Below are positions 39,840-50,284 of a DNA stretch of 64,000 nt, one piece after another. The DNA lies in NCBI RefSeq assembly GCF_026226775.1, contig NZ_JAKKOD010000001.1:1358501-1422500 (forward strand). The letters run 5' to 3'. The DNA is from Avibacterium sp. 21-586. Lineage in GTDB: Bacteria > Pseudomonadota > Gammaproteobacteria > Enterobacterales > Pasteurellaceae. The notes below the pieces were generated by a model. That model searched no databases and had not been told where the DNA came from. It saw only the letters and a list, made by a program, of their open reading frames with translations. The translations under genes were made by a program, and so were the position numbers. The number at the start of each line of letters is the position of its first letter. The stretch's first letter is position 1.

Positions 39840-40727
39840 ATGCGTTGTTTAGCATTAGATATTGGTGGCACAAAAATTGCCGCCGCATTGGTAGAAAATG
39901 GCGTGATTTCACAACGCCAGCAAATTAGCACTCCGCAAGATCAGTCTGCACAAGGAATGGAGCAGGCGTTACAAACCTTAGTAACAGAATATGCAGGGCA
40001 GTTTGATGCGATAGCCGTGGCCTCCACAGGAATTATTAATCGTGGTGTGCTAACTGCGCTTAACCCCAAAAATTTGGGAGGACTCGCCAATTTTCCACTA
40101 AAAGCGTGCATTGCGCGTTACACCGATAAGCCTATTGGCTTACTCAATGATGTGCAAGCTGCGGTCTGTGCGGAATATCAATTACAAGCACAAGATAAAA
40201 GTGCGGTGCAAAATTTCTTATTTATTACTGTTTCCACGGGCGTGGGTGGTGGCATCATTTTAAATGGCAAATTAACCACAGGTGAAAACGGCATTGCTGG
40301 GCATATTGGGCATAGCCTTGCTGATCCCAATGGACCAATGTGCGGTTGTGGGCGTAAAGGTTGTGTGGAAGCCATTGCATCAGGACGCGCCATTGAGGCG
40401 GTGTCTTCACAATGGGTAGAACCTTGTTCGCCAAAAGAGGTGTTTGAACGTTTTAGAAAAAATGACGAAAAAGCTACCGCACTTGTGCAACGTTCCGCAC
40501 AAACTATTGCCAATTTAATTGCCGATATGGTGATTAGCCTAGATATTCAAAAAGTGGTGCTAGGAGGTAGCGTAGGCTTGGCAGAAGGTTATTTGCCTTT
40601 AGTGCAACAATATTTACAGACAATGCCAGCGTTTTATCAATGCCCTGTTGAAGCCGCCCAATCTGGTGCTGATGCAGGCTTATTAGGTGCGGCTTATTGG
40701 CTAGAGCAACAAGTAGTAAAAAAATAA
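39840..40727 (+). CDS. nanK: N-acetylmannosamine kinase
   Basis: The 295-residue ROK-family kinase begins with the phosphate-binding LDIGGTKIAAALVE and has VSTGVGGGIILNGKL plus the zinc motif GHIGHSLADPNGPMCGCGRKGCVEA. It phosphorylates ManNAc released by NanA. It follows nanE by 18 bases and contains two uptake signals (40199 and 40476) inside the coding sequence. Confidence 0.93.
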   Translation: MRCLALDIGGTKIAAALVENGVISQRQQISTPQDQSAQGMEQALQTLVTEYAGQFDAIAVASTGIINRGVLTALNPKNLGGLANFPLKACIARYTDKPIGLLNDVQAAVCAEYQLQAQDKSAVQNFLFITVSTGVGGGIILNGKLTTGENGIAGHIGHSLADPNGPMCGCGRKGCVEAIASGRAIEAVSSQWVEPCSPKEVFERFRKNDEKATALVQRSAQTIANLIADMVISLDIQKVVLGGSVGLAEGYLPLVQQYLQTMPAFYQCPVEAAQSGADAGLLGAAYWLEQQVVKK

Positions 40728-41216
<489 letters not shown>

Positions 41217-41239
41217 ACAAACATAAGGGGAAAAGCTTT

Positions 41240-42109
41240 ATGGTTGCAACAAGTGGGAATATTCTGGATACCATTGGGGCGTTGTATAACAGCCTGACAA
41301 AAACGGAGAAGAAAATTGCGACGACAATCTTATCTTCTCCGCATTTGTTAAGCCAATTTTCATTGGCGGAAATTTCACAGCAGTTTGATGTGGGGGAAGC
41401 GACATTTATTCGTTTTTGCCGAACCCTCGGGTTCAAAGGTTTCACTGATTTCAAATTACAGCTTTCCATTGAATTGGCAACCAAAGAAAAACAGCAAAAT
41501 TCTTTGTTAGAAAGCGATATTAGCAAAAATGATGATACGCAGAACATCGCAGAAAAACTGCATAATTCCATTAATAATGTGATTAAAGAAACCATTAATT
41601 TGCTTGATGTAAAACAGCTTGAACAAGTGGTGCTGGCAATGCGTCAGGCAAAACGCGTATTTCTTTTCGGTGTGGGCTCATCAGGCATCACCGCAGAGGA
41701 TACAAAACATAAATTAATGCGTATTGGGTTACAGGTGGATGCTATTAGCAACAACCATTTTATGTATATGCAAGCCGCGTTGATGAATAAAGATGATGTA
41801 GTGATTGGTATTAGCCATTCAGGTTATTCCAAAGAAACTACACAATCTTTGAATATCGCCAAGAAAAATGGGGCAACGACCGTGGCACTAACCCACAATT
41901 TACGCTCGCCCATTACACAGGTTGCTGATTATGTTCTTATCAACGGACATCGACAGGGGCAACTACAAGGCGATTCTATCGGAACAAAAATTGCACAGCT
42001 CTTTGTGTTAGATTTAATTTATGCCTTGATCGTGCAAGCCGAAGAAGAAAATGCAACAGAAGTGAAGCAAAAAACCGTGAATGTGATTTTAGAACAGCGG
42101 ATTAAATAA
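41240..42109 (+). CDS. siaR: Sialic acid regulator, RpiR family
   Basis: The 289-residue protein has an N-terminal RpiR helix-turn-helix (FSLAEISQQFDVGEATFIRF, about residues 38-60) and a C-terminal SIS sugar-phosphate domain (FLFGVGSSGITAEDTKHKLM, GISHSGYSKET). Haemophilus SiaR represses the nan and sia operons and responds to glucosamine 6-phosphate together with CRP. The two 17-bp motifs at 36692 and 38882 are its likely sites. Confidence 0.92.
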   Translation: MVATSGNILDTIGALYNSLTKTEKKIATTILSSPHLLSQFSLAEISQQFDVGEATFIRFCRTLGFKGFTDFKLQLSIELATKEKQQNSLLESDISKNDDTQNIAEKLHNSINNVIKETINLLDVKQLEQVVLAMRQAKRVFLFGVGSSGITAEDTKHKLMRIGLQVDAISNNHFMYMQAALMNKDDVVIGISHSGYSKETTQSLNIAKKNGATTVALTHNLRSPITQVADYVLINGHRQGQLQGDSIGTKIAQLFVLDLIYALIVQAEEENATEVKQKTVNVILEQRIK

Positions 42110-42128
42110 ATTAGTTTAGGAGAAACCA

Positions 42129-43007
42129 ATGAAAAATTTAAAAGGCATTTTTAGCGCCTTACTTGTATCTTACAACGAAGATGGTTCAATCAATGAAAAA
42201 GGCTTACGTGAAATTATTCGCCACAACATTGATAAAATGAAAGTGGACGGCTTGTATGTGGGTGGTAGCACAGGGGAAAACTTTATGATTTCCACTGCAG
42301 AGAAAAAAGAAATTTTCCGCATTGCCAAAGACGAAGCAAAAGACCAAGTAGCACTGATTGCACAAGTAGGTAGCGTCAATTTACACGAAGCTGTGGAATT
42401 AGGGAAATACGCCACGGAACTCGGTTACGACAGCCTGTCTGCAGTAACCCCGTTCTACTACAAATTTAGCTTTGCAGAAATCAAACATTATTACGACACC
42501 ATTATTGCTGAAACAGGCAATAATATGATTGTCTATTCCATTCCATTCTTAACAGGTGTGAATATTGGCGTGGAACAATTCGGTGAATTGTATAAAAACC
42601 CGAAAGTGTTAGGCGTAAAATTCACTGCAGGTGATTTTTATTTGCTAGAACGCTTGAAAAAGGCCTATCCTGATCACCTTGTATGGGCGGGTTTTGATGA
42701 AATGATGTTACCAGCTGTGGCCCTTGGCGTGGACGGTGCGATCGGCAGTACGTTTAATGTAAATGGCGTTCGGGCAAGACAAATTTTTGAACTCACCCAA
42801 GCAGGTAAACTGGCTGAAGCCCGCGAAATTCAACAGGTTACTAATGATCTTATCGAAGGCATTTTGGCAAACGGCTTGTATCTCACCATTAAAGAATTGC
42901 TTAAACTTGAAGGCGTGGACGCAGGCTACTGCCGCGAACCAATGACCGCCAAAGCCACCGAACAACAAATTGCCGTGGCAAAAGAGCTAAAAATTAAATA
43001 TCTATAA
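42129..43007 (+). CDS. nanA: N-acetylneuraminate lyase
   Basis: The 292-residue class I aldolase splits sialic acid to pyruvate and ManNAc. It has [11 protein letters not shown], the tyrosine of [11 protein letters not shown], the Schiff-base lysine in [20 protein letters not shown], and [20 protein letters not shown]. Last gene of the operon, followed by a strong terminator. The nagB and nagA genes that follow nanA in H. influenzae are not here. Confidence 0.96.
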   Translation: MKNLKGIFSALLVSYNEDGSINEKGLREIIRHNIDKMKVDGLYVGGSTGENFMISTAEKKEIFRIAKDEAKDQVALIAQVGSVNLHEAVELGKYATELGYDSLSAVTPFYYKFSFAEIKHYYDTIIAETGNNMIVYSIPFLTGVNIGVEQFGELYKNPKVLGVKFTAGDFYLLERLKKAYPDHLVWAGFDEMMLPAVALGVDGAIGSTFNVNGVRARQIFELTQAGKLAEAREIQQVTNDLIEGILANGLYLTIKELLKLEGVDAGYCREPMTAKATEQQIAVAKELKIKYL

Positions 43008-43024
43008 GATAAATTTTTAAACGA

Positions 43025-43051
43025 AAGGTTAGCGAAAGCTGACCTTTTTTT
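43025..43051 (+). terminator. Terminator of the nan operon
   Basis: AGGTTAGC-GAAA-GCTGACCT forms an 8-bp stem (one G-U pair) with a GAAA tetraloop followed by seven T. It lies 20 bases after the nanA stop. Confidence 0.9.
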
Positions 43052-43263
43052 GTTACTTTCATCAATCCTGACAGCAAGTGCAATACTATATTAAGTTGGG
43101 GGAATATTGCTTATAACGATGGAGATAAATTGAAGATGGGCATAATGAGCAAGGATATCTTTTAGATATGTGTCTATTTTAGCTGATAATTTTAACTTGA
43201 ATGTTTAATTCTCGATTACGCTAAATTATGCGTAATAACTACGCATTTTATAAATCAGCCAAT

Positions 43264-43506
43264 ATGCCAGCGATAGTAATGACTAAGAAGGGTGGGGATT
43301 AACTTATCGTAAGTGGTGTAACTACTAACTTAAATATTGTGAATGGCAAACGCCCGAAACCACTTGATGTAAAAGTGACTTTAAAAGGAGTGTGGAAAGT
43401 GAAAAAAGCTAACCCTAAAGTAAGAGTGAAAGCGTCAGGTAGTAGTACAGAGCTTGTTTTCAGTAGCTTCTTTGGGATTCCAGAGGAAGTGGTTTTATAT
43501 CATTAA
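43264..43506 (+). pseudogene. Broken small gene of unknown function
   Basis: From ATG 43264 to TAA 43504 there are 80 codons in one frame with a single internal TAA at 43300. Before the stop it reads MPAIVMTKKGGD. After it, protein-like sequence includes LIVSGVTTNLNIVNGKRPKP and ends FFGIPEEVVLYH. A CAA to TAA change would explain the break. The basic, beta-rich look is not assigned to a family by me. A strong terminator follows directly. Confidence 0.4.
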
Positions 43507-43525
43507 GATGAGCTATTGAAATAAT

Positions 43526-43567
43526 AAAATACCCGCATTTATTAAAAGTGCGGGTATTTTTTTATAG
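43526..43567. terminator. Bidirectional terminator, pseudogene/rraB
   Basis: AAAATACCCGCA (43526-43537) and TGCGGGTATTTT (43549-43560) are perfect 12-bp complementary arms, followed by a T run. It can end both the + strand remnant and rraB on the minus strand. Confidence 0.85.
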
Positions 43568-43595
43568 GTTTTTAGTTGAAATTAAAACGATGCGA

Positions 43596-44027
43596 TTAAT
43601 GATGATTTGGATGAGTATCTTCTAAGTCATCAAAAAACTCGCCATCTTCACCGTATTCATCATCTGTAGCATTAGGATCTTCAAAGTAAGTTCCCCAGCC
43701 ATCATAAATACCATTTAATTTACTAATTATTGGTATAAGTTCTTGCTGTTGAGTAGAAATGAGTTCAGCATTTAGTTCAATTTCGCTAATCGCATCAAAG
43801 GAAAATAAGAGTTTACCCTCTTCATCTTGAAATTCTTCCGCGTCAGATACTTCATAACCAGCTTTAAACACATCAACTGCAATTTTTTCTAATTTGTCAA
43901 AATCATAATGGCTAATATGGTGTTCGATAATGTAAAGTGCATCGGGATCACTACCATCTTCTAATAATTGAGAGATGATTTCCTGTGTTTGTTGTTGTAA
44001 TTCTGTGTTATCGGGAATTGCTTTCAT
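43596..44027 (-). CDS. rraB: RNase E inhibitor protein B
   Basis: The 143-residue acidic protein matches RraB: LLEDGSDPDALYIIEHHISH near residue 21, FKAGYEVSDAEEF, the conserved YDGWGTYFEDPNA near residue 108, and an Asp/Glu-rich tail. RraB binds RNase E and changes degradosome composition. A GGAGGAAAC site precedes ATG 44027. Confidence 0.9.
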   Translation of the reverse strand: MKAIPDNTELQQQTQEIISQLLEDGSDPDALYIIEHHISHYDFDKLEKIAVDVFKAGYEVSDAEEFQDEEGKLLFSFDAISEIELNAELISTQQQELIPIISKLNGIYDGWGTYFEDPNATDDEYGEDGEFFDDLEDTHPNHH

Positions 44028-44067
44028 AGTTTCCTCCTATATAGTGAATTGAGTGGATTGCGGAGAT

Positions 44068-44092
44068 AAAAAAACTCCCTACGATGAGGGAG
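44068..44092 (-). terminator. Terminator of mscL
   Basis: CTCCCT (44075-44080) and AGGGAG (44087-44092) pair in the transcript, followed on the minus strand by seven T (complement of A at 44068-44074). Confidence 0.75.
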
Positions 44093-44112
44093 ATTGTAAC
44101 CGAAAGCAAGAA

Positions 44113-44511
44113 TTATTTTTTCAATAAATCACGAATTTCTGTTAATAATTTTTCTTCATTTGAAGGTTCTGCTGGGGCTGCTGGAGCTTCTTCAACAGGT
44201 TTTTTCATTTTATTGATACCTTTGATTACTAAGAAGATTGCGAAAGCAATAATCACAAAATCAACGATATTTTGTACGAATAGACCATAGTTTAAGGTTA
44301 CAGCTGGCACTTCGCCTACCGCTTGTTTTAAGACAATGTGTAAATCTTTGAAGTCCACGCCACCAGTAAATAGACCTAATACGGGCATAATCACGTCTGC
44401 GACGAATGAACTTACGATTTTACCAAATGCACCACCGATAACCACACCGACAGCCATATCAACAACATTTCCACGCATTGCAAATTCGCGGAATTCTTTC
44501 ATAAAACTCAT
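44113..44511 (-). CDS. mscL: Large-conductance mechanosensitive channel
   Basis: The 132-residue protein is a complete MscL: N-terminal helix [20 protein letters not shown], pore helix [20 protein letters not shown], second membrane helix around residues 68-92, and the charged C-terminal bundle [14 protein letters not shown]. It opens under membrane tension to release solutes. ATG 44511 follows AGGAGC, and longer upstream frames lack a ribosome site. Confidence 0.95.
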   Translation of the reverse strand: MSFMKEFREFAMRGNVVDMAVGVVIGGAFGKIVSSFVADVIMPVLGLFTGGVDFKDLHIVLKQAVGEVPAVTLNYGLFVQNIVDFVIIAFAIFLVIKGINKMKKPVEEAPAAPAEPSNEEKLLTEIRDLLKK

Positions 44512-44622
44512 AAAAGCTCCTAAGGTTAAAATAAGAGATAAATTAATTAAGGAGCGTATTATAGAAGTAAAAATTGAGATGTACAGAACTATTTTAGTTT
44601 TTATTCGCACATTTTATTTATT

Positions 44623-45660
44623 TTATGTGGCGTTAAAATTGTAGTCAAACTGATACTCAATCCATTGTTTATAAGGCCGATTTTTCTTACTAATGCCGCC
44701 ATATTTTTGCCATTCTGGGTGGTTTGGGGTGTCTGGCAGGCATTCGGGTTCAAGGGCGATGCCTTGATAGTCTTGGTAAGTATAGCCTAGGCGATTTGGC
44801 GTGCCAGCCAGATAATTTCCTGTGTAAATTTGTAATGCTGGTTGTGAGGTGGAAAGGGTAAGGGAAAGCTCACGATTGCTGGAAGTCAGCACAGCGCAAG
44901 GTTGTGTGCCATTGAGTAAAAAGGCGTGATCATAGCCTTTGGTGAGCTGCTGTTCTTGTTGTAAGAAATCTTGCGCAAGAGGTTTTTCTTGGCGGAAATC
45001 AAAACTTGAGCCTTGCACGGCTTTGAGTGGGGCGCTAGGAATGCCTTGTTCGTTCACCGGTAAAAAATAGTCTGCATTGAGTTGCAGAAAATGTCCTCGC
45101 ACGTCCGCGCCTTGGCTTGCGTTATCTAAATTAAAATAGGCGTGATTGGTGAGATTAAGTGGTGTGTATTCATCGCTTAGGGCTTCAAATTCAATGCGAA
45201 TGCTATTTTGTTGCGTTAAGCGATAAGTGGTTTTTACTTGCACATTGCCGATAAACCCTTGATCTCCATCTGGCGAGAACAGAGAAAATTGGACAAAATT
45301 ATCACCGCACTTTTCCACTTGCCAACGGCGTTTATCAAAGCCTTCACCGCCGTGAAGTTGGTGTTTGCCTTGATTGGCACTAAGGTAAACCGTTCTGCCA
45401 TTTAAACGAAAACGGCTGTTGGCAATGCGGTTGGCATAACGCCCCACGGTTGCACCTAAATAGGCTTGTTGTTTTAGGTAATCAGGCACTTGCGCGCCCA
45501 ATAGCACTTCTTGTAAGTCGCCATTAACAGGTACTTGGCAAGAAAGCCAAGTTGCGCCCCAATCCATTAATTGAATGCACATTCCTTTCTGATTGGTTAG
45601 GGTAAATAGGTTGAAGGGCTTGCCGTCTGGCGCAAGCCCAGTGTGAGATTGTCTTAACAT
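44623..45660 (-). CDS. galM: Aldose 1-epimerase (galactose mutarotase)
   Basis: The 345-residue protein interconverts galactose anomers. It has [18 protein letters not shown] with the catalytic histidine region, [11 protein letters not shown] and the base glutamate in [15 protein letters not shown]. The ATG at 45660 overlaps the galK stop as ATGTTAA, so translation is coupled. Third gene of galTKM. Confidence 0.94.
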   Translation of the reverse strand: MLRQSHTGLAPDGKPFNLFTLTNQKGMCIQLMDWGATWLSCQVPVNGDLQEVLLGAQVPDYLKQQAYLGATVGRYANRIANSRFRLNGRTVYLSANQGKHQLHGGEGFDKRRWQVEKCGDNFVQFSLFSPDGDQGFIGNVQVKTTYRLTQQNSIRIEFEALSDEYTPLNLTNHAYFNLDNASQGADVRGHFLQLNADYFLPVNEQGIPSAPLKAVQGSSFDFRQEKPLAQDFLQQEQQLTKGYDHAFLLNGTQPCAVLTSSNRELSLTLSTSQPALQIYTGNYLAGTPNRLGYTYQDYQGIALEPECLPDTPNHPEWQKYGGISKKNRPYKQWIEYQFDYNFNAT

Positions 45661-46811
45661 ACGGTGACCCCTTGTGAGGCAGTGCAAACATAAAAATCTT
45701 CTTTTAATCCGGTTTGTTTTTCGTAGTTTTCTGCGATGATATTACGCACCGCGTCCACCTTATCCAACGGTGCAACCACCACGATACAGCCACCAAAGCC
45801 ACCGCCTGTCATTCTTGCGCCGCCTGTGTTACCCACAGCAAGTTGGGCTAGTTCGACTAAGTAATCAATTTGTGGCACGGTGATCTCGAAATCATCGCGC
45901 ATTGAATCGTGGGATTGTGCCATTAATTGCCCAAGTTTTGTGAGATCACCTTGTTTTAAGGCTTCCACCGCGGCAAGCACGCGTGCGTTTTCGCTAACAA
46001 CGTGTCTGGCGCGTTTAGCCACAATAGGATCAAGTGCGGTGAGTTTTTCTTCCATTTTTTCAAATTGTTCTATGGATACATCACGCAAGGCTTTCACGCC
46101 AAAAAATTCTGCAGCTTGTTCGCATTGTGCACGGCGTGTGTTGTATTCGCCAGCCACTAAATCGTGTTTAACGTGAGAATTGACGATCATCACTGCCACA
46201 TTATTAGGGACAGGGGTAGGTTGGGTTTCAAGGCTACGGCAATCGATCATCAATAAATGATCTTTTTGGCCAAGGGCGGAAATTAATTGATCCATATTGC
46301 CGCAATTCGCGCCTACAAATTTGTTTTCTGCTTGCTGCCCGATTAACGCCAGCTGCGTATCGCTGAGCGGAAGTTGTGCGAGCTGCTGGCAGAATTTACC
46401 CACCGCCACCTCAAGAGAAGCGGAAGAGCTTAACCCTGCAGAAAGTGGCACATTGCCACTAATGACTAAATCTGCGCCTTGTTTGAAGTCGGGACATTGC
46501 GCTTGAATAAATTTCACCACGCCACGCACATAGCCCGTCCATTTGTGTGCAGGATTAGGCTCAATAGGTTTAGCAAGATCAAACTCGTCAAACTCATCAA
46601 GATCGGCCGCATAAACACGGAAAAGGTTGTCATCACGTTTTGCACCGCATACTGCTGTGCCGTAATTAATCGCACAGGGCATTACAAAGCCGTCATTGTA
46701 ATCCGTATGCTCGCCGATAATATTGACACGCCCAGGGGCATAAACACGCAGATCAAAAGTGCGGTGGAATTTTTCGGAAAATAATTGTTCTGCTCGTTGT
46801 TGTGGGGTCAT
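45654..46811 (-). CDS. galK: Galactokinase
   Basis: The 385-residue GHMP kinase has the galactose-binding signature [19 protein letters not shown] near residue 25, the ATP loop [20 protein letters not shown] near residue 115 and the late [17 protein letters not shown]. It phosphorylates galactose at C1. An AAAGGAG site precedes ATG 46811, 21 bases after galT. Confidence 0.96.
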   Translation of the reverse strand: MTPQQRAEQLFSEKFHRTFDLRVYAPGRVNIIGEHTDYNDGFVMPCAINYGTAVCGAKRDDNLFRVYAADLDEFDEFDLAKPIEPNPAHKWTGYVRGVVKFIQAQCPDFKQGADLVISGNVPLSAGLSSSASLEVAVGKFCQQLAQLPLSDTQLALIGQQAENKFVGANCGNMDQLISALGQKDHLLMIDCRSLETQPTPVPNNVAVMIVNSHVKHDLVAGEYNTRRAQCEQAAEFFGVKALRDVSIEQFEKMEEKLTALDPIVAKRARHVVSENARVLAAVEALKQGDLTKLGQLMAQSHDSMRDDFEITVPQIDYLVELAQLAVGNTGGARMTGGGFGGCIVVVAPLDKVDAVRNIIAENYEKQTGLKEDFYVCTASQGVTVC

Positions 46812-46832
46812 TGGTTATCTCCTTTCTCTGAT

Positions 46833-47876
46833 TTAGCGTAATTTATAATGAATGTCGCTTAAGGCACGTAATCTTTCTGCTGCTTGTTCTGCGGTGAGAT
46901 CGCGCTGGCTTTCGCCCAGCATTTCATAGCCCACCATAAATTTTCGCACCGTGGCAGAACGTAATAATGGGGGATAAAAATGCGCGTGCAATTGCCAATG
47001 ATCATTTTCTTTGCCATTAAATGGGGCAAAATGAAAGCCCATTGAATAAGGGAAAGAGGTTTCAAACAGATTGTCATATTTGGTGGAGAGCAATTTCAAA
47101 GCAAGCGCTAAATCTTGCTGTTGTTCAGCGCTGAGCTGGGCAAAATTTTTAATATGGGCTTTTGGCAACAACAACGTCTCAAATGGCCACACAGCCCAAT
47201 AAGGCACAAGGGCAACCCAGTGTTTGGTTTCAACCACAATGCGTTCTTTCAGCGCTAATTCACGCTGCACATAGTCCACCAATAGTACTGAACCGTATTT
47301 TTCAAAGTAACGTTGTTGCGCTAAATCTTCTTGCGCCACTTCATTAGGGAGAAAACTATTCGCCCAAATTTGCCCGTGTGGGTGCGGATTGGAACAACCC
47401 ATTGCAGCCCCTTTATTTTCAAAGATTTGCACCCAAGCATAACGCTGCCCTAGCTCGTTAAGCTGAGTTTGCCATACGTCAATGACATCAGCAATTTCTT
47501 CCACCGTCAGCAATGGCAAGGTTTTGCTGTGATCAGGTGAAAAGCAAATCACACGGCTTTCTCCCTCTGCTTGAGCGGTTTGAAAAAGGGGATCAGCACT
47601 CGGCGCGGGGGCTGGCGTTTGTTCTAACAAGGCGGAAAAGTCATTTTTAAACACAAAAGGCTTGCGGTAATCAGGGTTTTGTTCACCTGTAATGCGCTTA
47701 TTGTTTGGGCAAAGGTAGCAGCTTGGATCATAGCAAGGTTTTTGTTCTTCTTCATTTTTTTCTTGCTGACCTTGCCACGGACGTTTTGCTCGATGGGGAG
47801 AAACCAGCACCCAACGGTCAATCAGCGGATTATAGCGGCGGTGTGGATGATCGGCCGCAACAAATTGTTCAGACAT
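46833..47876 (-). CDS. galT: Galactose-1-phosphate uridylyltransferase
   Basis: The 347-residue Leloir enzyme has the active-site [11 protein letters not shown] with the nucleophilic histidine, the zinc cysteines in CYLCPNNKR and the C-terminal [10 protein letters not shown]. It is first in galTKM. Its control region carries two GalR-type operators 117 bp apart. No galE is present in the window. Confidence 0.96.
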   Translation of the reverse strand: MSEQFVAADHPHRRYNPLIDRWVLVSPHRAKRPWQGQQEKNEEEQKPCYDPSCYLCPNNKRITGEQNPDYRKPFVFKNDFSALLEQTPAPAPSADPLFQTAQAEGESRVICFSPDHSKTLPLLTVEEIADVIDVWQTQLNELGQRYAWVQIFENKGAAMGCSNPHPHGQIWANSFLPNEVAQEDLAQQRYFEKYGSVLLVDYVQRELALKERIVVETKHWVALVPYWAVWPFETLLLPKAHIKNFAQLSAEQQQDLALALKLLSTKYDNLFETSFPYSMGFHFAPFNGKENDHWQLHAHFYPPLLRSATVRKFMVGYEMLGESQRDLTAEQAAERLRALSDIHYKLR

Positions 47877-47900
47877 AATATTCCCCTTTCTTGAAATTTT

Positions 47901-47916
47901 TTGAAAACGGTTACAT
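47901..47916. promoter_or_regulatory. GalR/GalS-type operator proximal to galT
   Basis: TTGAAAACGGTTACAT has the central CG and flanking A/T pattern of the GalR operator family. It lies 25 bases before the galT start on the divergent galT/galS region. Confidence 0.55.
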
Positions 47917-47954
47917 AAACACTGCTATAAAATAACAGATTACACAAAATAAAC

Positions 47955-47970
47955 TTTTAACTAGATCACA
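47955..47970. promoter_or_regulatory. CRP-like half site, galT/galS region
   Basis: TTTTA-ACTAGA-TCACA has one perfect half-site and a weak partner. It lies between the two GalR-type operators. Confidence 0.35.
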
Positions 47971-47994
47971 AATTAGCAAATAAGTAGCATTTTT

Positions 47995-48010
47995 TGTGAT
48001 AAAGTTGTCA
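47995..48010. promoter_or_regulatory. CRP-like site, galT/galS region
   Basis: TGTGA-TAAAGT-TGTCA has a perfect left half and a right half differing at two positions. It lies 8 bases left of the second GalR-type operator. Confidence 0.45.
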
Positions 48011-48017
48011 TTTTTAA

Positions 48018-48033
48018 GGGGAAGCGTTTTCAA
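48018..48033. promoter_or_regulatory. GalR/GalS-type operator proximal to galS
   Basis: GGGGAAGCGTTTTCAA has the GAAGCGTTTTC core of LacI/GalR-family operators. Its centre is 117 bp from that at 47908, close to the spacing used for looping in the E. coli gal operon. Confidence 0.55.
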
Positions 48034-48094
48034 TCGAACTGAATTCTTTATATGATAAGTGCGGTGTTAATTTGCAGAGTTTTTAGGGGAGAAT

Positions 48095-49096
48095 ATGATT
48101 ACCATTCGTGATGTAGCAAAACAGGCGGGTGTTTCGGTGGCAACAGTTTCGCGCGTGTTGAATAATCATTCTTCTGCTAGTGAAAAAGCTCGTCTGGTAG
48201 TGCAAAAAGCAGTGCAGGAATTGGGCTATCACCCTAATGCTAATGCGCAAGCCCTTGCTTTGCAAACCACCGACACCATTGGTGTGGTGGTGACTGATGT
48301 TACTGATCCTTTCTTTGCGATTTTAGTGAAAGCAGTGGATAAAGTGGCGGAGCTACACCACAAAAGCATTTTGATCGGCATTGGCTATCATAATGCGGAA
48401 AAGGAACGTAACGCGATTGAAACCTTGCTACGCAAGCGTTGTAGCTGTTTGGTAGTTCACGCTAAAGCGTTGAGTGATGAAGAACTCAGCCAATATTTAA
48501 GCCGTATTGCGGGAATGGTGGTGATTAATCGCGTGGTACAAGGCTATGAAAATCGCTGCGTGAGCTTGGATAATACCAAAGGTACGTTTATTGCCACGGA
48601 AAATTTAATCCGCCTTGGGCATAAGCAAATTGGCTATATTGGCTCAAATCACCAAATCAGTGATGAAGCAGAACGCATTCAAGGCTATTTGAATGCTCTT
48701 GCGCAGCACAATTTGCCAATGGCAGAACACCGTATTGCGCACAGTTCACCTGATTTCGAGGGGGGCGAGCAAGCGATGATCCATTTGTTGAGCTACAATT
48801 CTGATTTAACTGCTGTGGTTGCCTACAACGACACAATGGCAGCGGGTGCCATTTCAGTTTTGAATGAAAACAGTATCAACGTGCCGAAACAATTTTCCAT
48901 TATCGGTTTTGATGATATGCCGATTGCTCGCTATCTGATCCCTAAGCTCACCACCATTCGCTATCCCATTGATTTAATGGCAACTTATGCAGCAAATCTA
49001 GCGTTAAGTTTGGTGGATAACCGCATTAATACACCAATTCATACCCAATTTAACCCCACCCTAGTCAGACGATTTTCCACAGAACCTTGTGATTGA
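48095..49096 (+). CDS. galS: Galactose regulator, LacI family
   Basis: The 333-residue protein begins [20 protein letters not shown], a GalR/GalS helix-turn-helix, and has a type I sugar-binding core ([53 protein letters not shown]). It lies between galTKM and mglBAC, both of which have matching operators. GalS is favoured by the link to mgl, though GalR cannot be excluded. Confidence 0.88.
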   Translation: MITIRDVAKQAGVSVATVSRVLNNHSSASEKARLVVQKAVQELGYHPNANAQALALQTTDTIGVVVTDVTDPFFAILVKAVDKVAELHHKSILIGIGYHNAEKERNAIETLLRKRCSCLVVHAKALSDEELSQYLSRIAGMVVINRVVQGYENRCVSLDNTKGTFIATENLIRLGHKQIGYIGSNHQISDEAERIQGYLNALAQHNLPMAEHRIAHSSPDFEGGEQAMIHLLSYNSDLTAVVAYNDTMAAGAISVLNENSINVPKQFSIIGFDDMPIARYLIPKLTTIRYPIDLMATYAANLALSLVDNRINTPIHTQFNPTLVRRFSTEPCD

Positions 49097-49098
49097 TT

Positions 49099-49114
49099 TA
49101 TGATCATCGTCACA
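49099..49114. promoter_or_regulatory. CRP-like site upstream of mglB
   Basis: TATGA-TCATCG-TCACA matches nine of ten CRP core bases. It begins just after the galS stop codon. Confidence 0.5.
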
Positions 49115-49129
49115 TTTTTGAATATTTTT

Positions 49130-49143
49130 TGTAATCGCTTACA
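49130..49143. promoter_or_regulatory. GalS operator upstream of mglB
   Basis: TGTAA-TCGC-TTACA has perfect 5-bp arms and a central CG, matching the GalR/GalS consensus well. It lies 6 bases from a perfect CRP site. Confidence 0.7.
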
Positions 49144-49148
49144 GTAAG

Positions 49149-49164
49149 TGTGAGGGGGATCACA
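49149..49164. promoter_or_regulatory. CRP site upstream of mglB, perfect core
   Basis: TGTGA-GGGGGA-TCACA matches all ten CRP core bases. It lies 78 bases before the mglB start, next to the GalS operator. Confidence 0.75.
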
Positions 49165-49241
49165 GTCTTACAGCTTATTTTCTTATATGCTTAAGTGCGC
49201 TAGAGGTCAATTTTCCACTAAACAATTAAGGAGCTATCCCT

Positions 49242-50234
49242 ATGAAAAAAATCTCATTAAAAATCACCGCACTTGCTTTAACCTTGGGGCTTGCTGGTAC
49301 TGTTGCTCAAGCAGCGAATCGTGTGGGGGTAACTATTTATAAATATGATGACAACTTTATGTCATTAATGCGTCAAGAAATTGATAAAGAAGCAAAACAA
49401 TTTAAAGACATTGAATTGTTAATGAATGATTCACAAAATGCCCAATCAGTGCAAAATGACCAAGTAGATGTATTGATTTCTAAAGGGGTGAAAGCCCTTG
49501 CGATTAATCTGGTTGATCCAGCGGCTGCGCCAACCATTATCAAAAAAGCACAGTTAGAAGATGTGCCAGTGATTTTCTTCAATAAAGATCCTGGTGCAAA
49601 AGCTATTGGTAGTTATGAACAAGCTTATTATGTAGGGACTGAGCCGAAAGAATCTGGCGTGATCCAAGGTCAGTTGATTGCGAAACACTGGAAAGCCAAC
49701 CCTGCTTATGACTTAAATAAAGATGGCAAAATTCAATATGTCTTATTAAAAGGTGAGCCAGGCCACCCAGATGCAGAAGCACGTACTAAATATGTGATTG
49801 AAGAGCTAAATAAAAATGGCATTGAAACCGAACAACTCTTTATCGACACAGGGATGTGGGATGCGGCATTAGCGAAAGATAAAATGGATGCGTGGTTATC
49901 AAGTCCGAAAGCTAATGAAATTGAAGTGATTATTTCTAACAATGATGGTATGGCAATGGGGGCCTTAGAGGCCACTAAAGCACACGGTAAAAAATTACCA
50001 ATCTTTGGTGTAGATGCTCTACCAGAAGTGTTACAGTTAGTCAAAAAAGGTGAAATAGCTGGAACAGTACTAAATGATGGTGTAACACAAGGTAAAGTGA
50101 TTGTGCAATTTGCCGATAACTTAGCCAAAGGTAAGCCTATTGCTGAAGGAACAAACTGGACATTAGAAAATAAAGTACTACGAATTCCTTATGTGGGCGT
50201 TGATGCCGATAACCTAAAAGATTTCTTAAAATAA
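49242..50234 (+). CDS. mglB: Galactose/methyl-galactoside binding protein
   Basis: The 330-residue periplasmic protein has a signal peptide ([19 protein letters not shown], cleavage after AQA) and the MglB fold: [15 protein letters not shown], the calcium loop [16 protein letters not shown] and [17 protein letters not shown]. It feeds MglAC. A perfect GC-rich hairpin follows the stop. Confidence 0.95.
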   Translation: MKKISLKITALALTLGLAGTVAQAANRVGVTIYKYDDNFMSLMRQEIDKEAKQFKDIELLMNDSQNAQSVQNDQVDVLISKGVKALAINLVDPAAAPTIIKKAQLEDVPVIFFNKDPGAKAIGSYEQAYYVGTEPKESGVIQGQLIAKHWKANPAYDLNKDGKIQYVLLKGEPGHPDAEARTKYVIEELNKNGIETEQLFIDTGMWDAALAKDKMDAWLSSPKANEIEVIISNNDGMAMGALEATKAHGKKLPIFGVDALPEVLQLVKKGEIAGTVLNDGVTQGKVIVQFADNLAKGKPIAEGTNWTLENKVLRIPYVGVDADNLKDFLK

Positions 50235-50246
50235 TTTTATTGCTAT

Positions 50247-50270
50247 AGGGGAAGGCAGGCTTCCCCTTTT
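50247..50270 (+). terminator. Hairpin between mglB and mglA
   Basis: AGGGGAAG (50247-50254) and CTTCCCCT (50260-50267) form a perfect 8-bp stem with a 5-base loop followed by TTT. It is probably a partial terminator or stabiliser that raises MglB relative to MglA and MglC. Confidence 0.75.
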
Positions 50271-50284
50271 CTGTGGGGGTGGCT

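Larger units (their letters stand above)
43052..43595. other. Decayed sequence between nanA and rraB
   Basis: This gap contains no intact gene. It holds scattered short frames with stops, a perfect hairpin ATGCGTA-ATAAC-TACGCAT at 43228-43246, a broken reading frame (43264-43506) and a strong terminator (43526-43560). The layout suggests loss of a gene that once followed nanA. Confidence 0.5.

Noticed and set aside
44512-44610. 33-residue N-terminal extension of mscL
   Set aside because: MscL families start at MSFMKEF, and AGGAGC lies right before that ATG.
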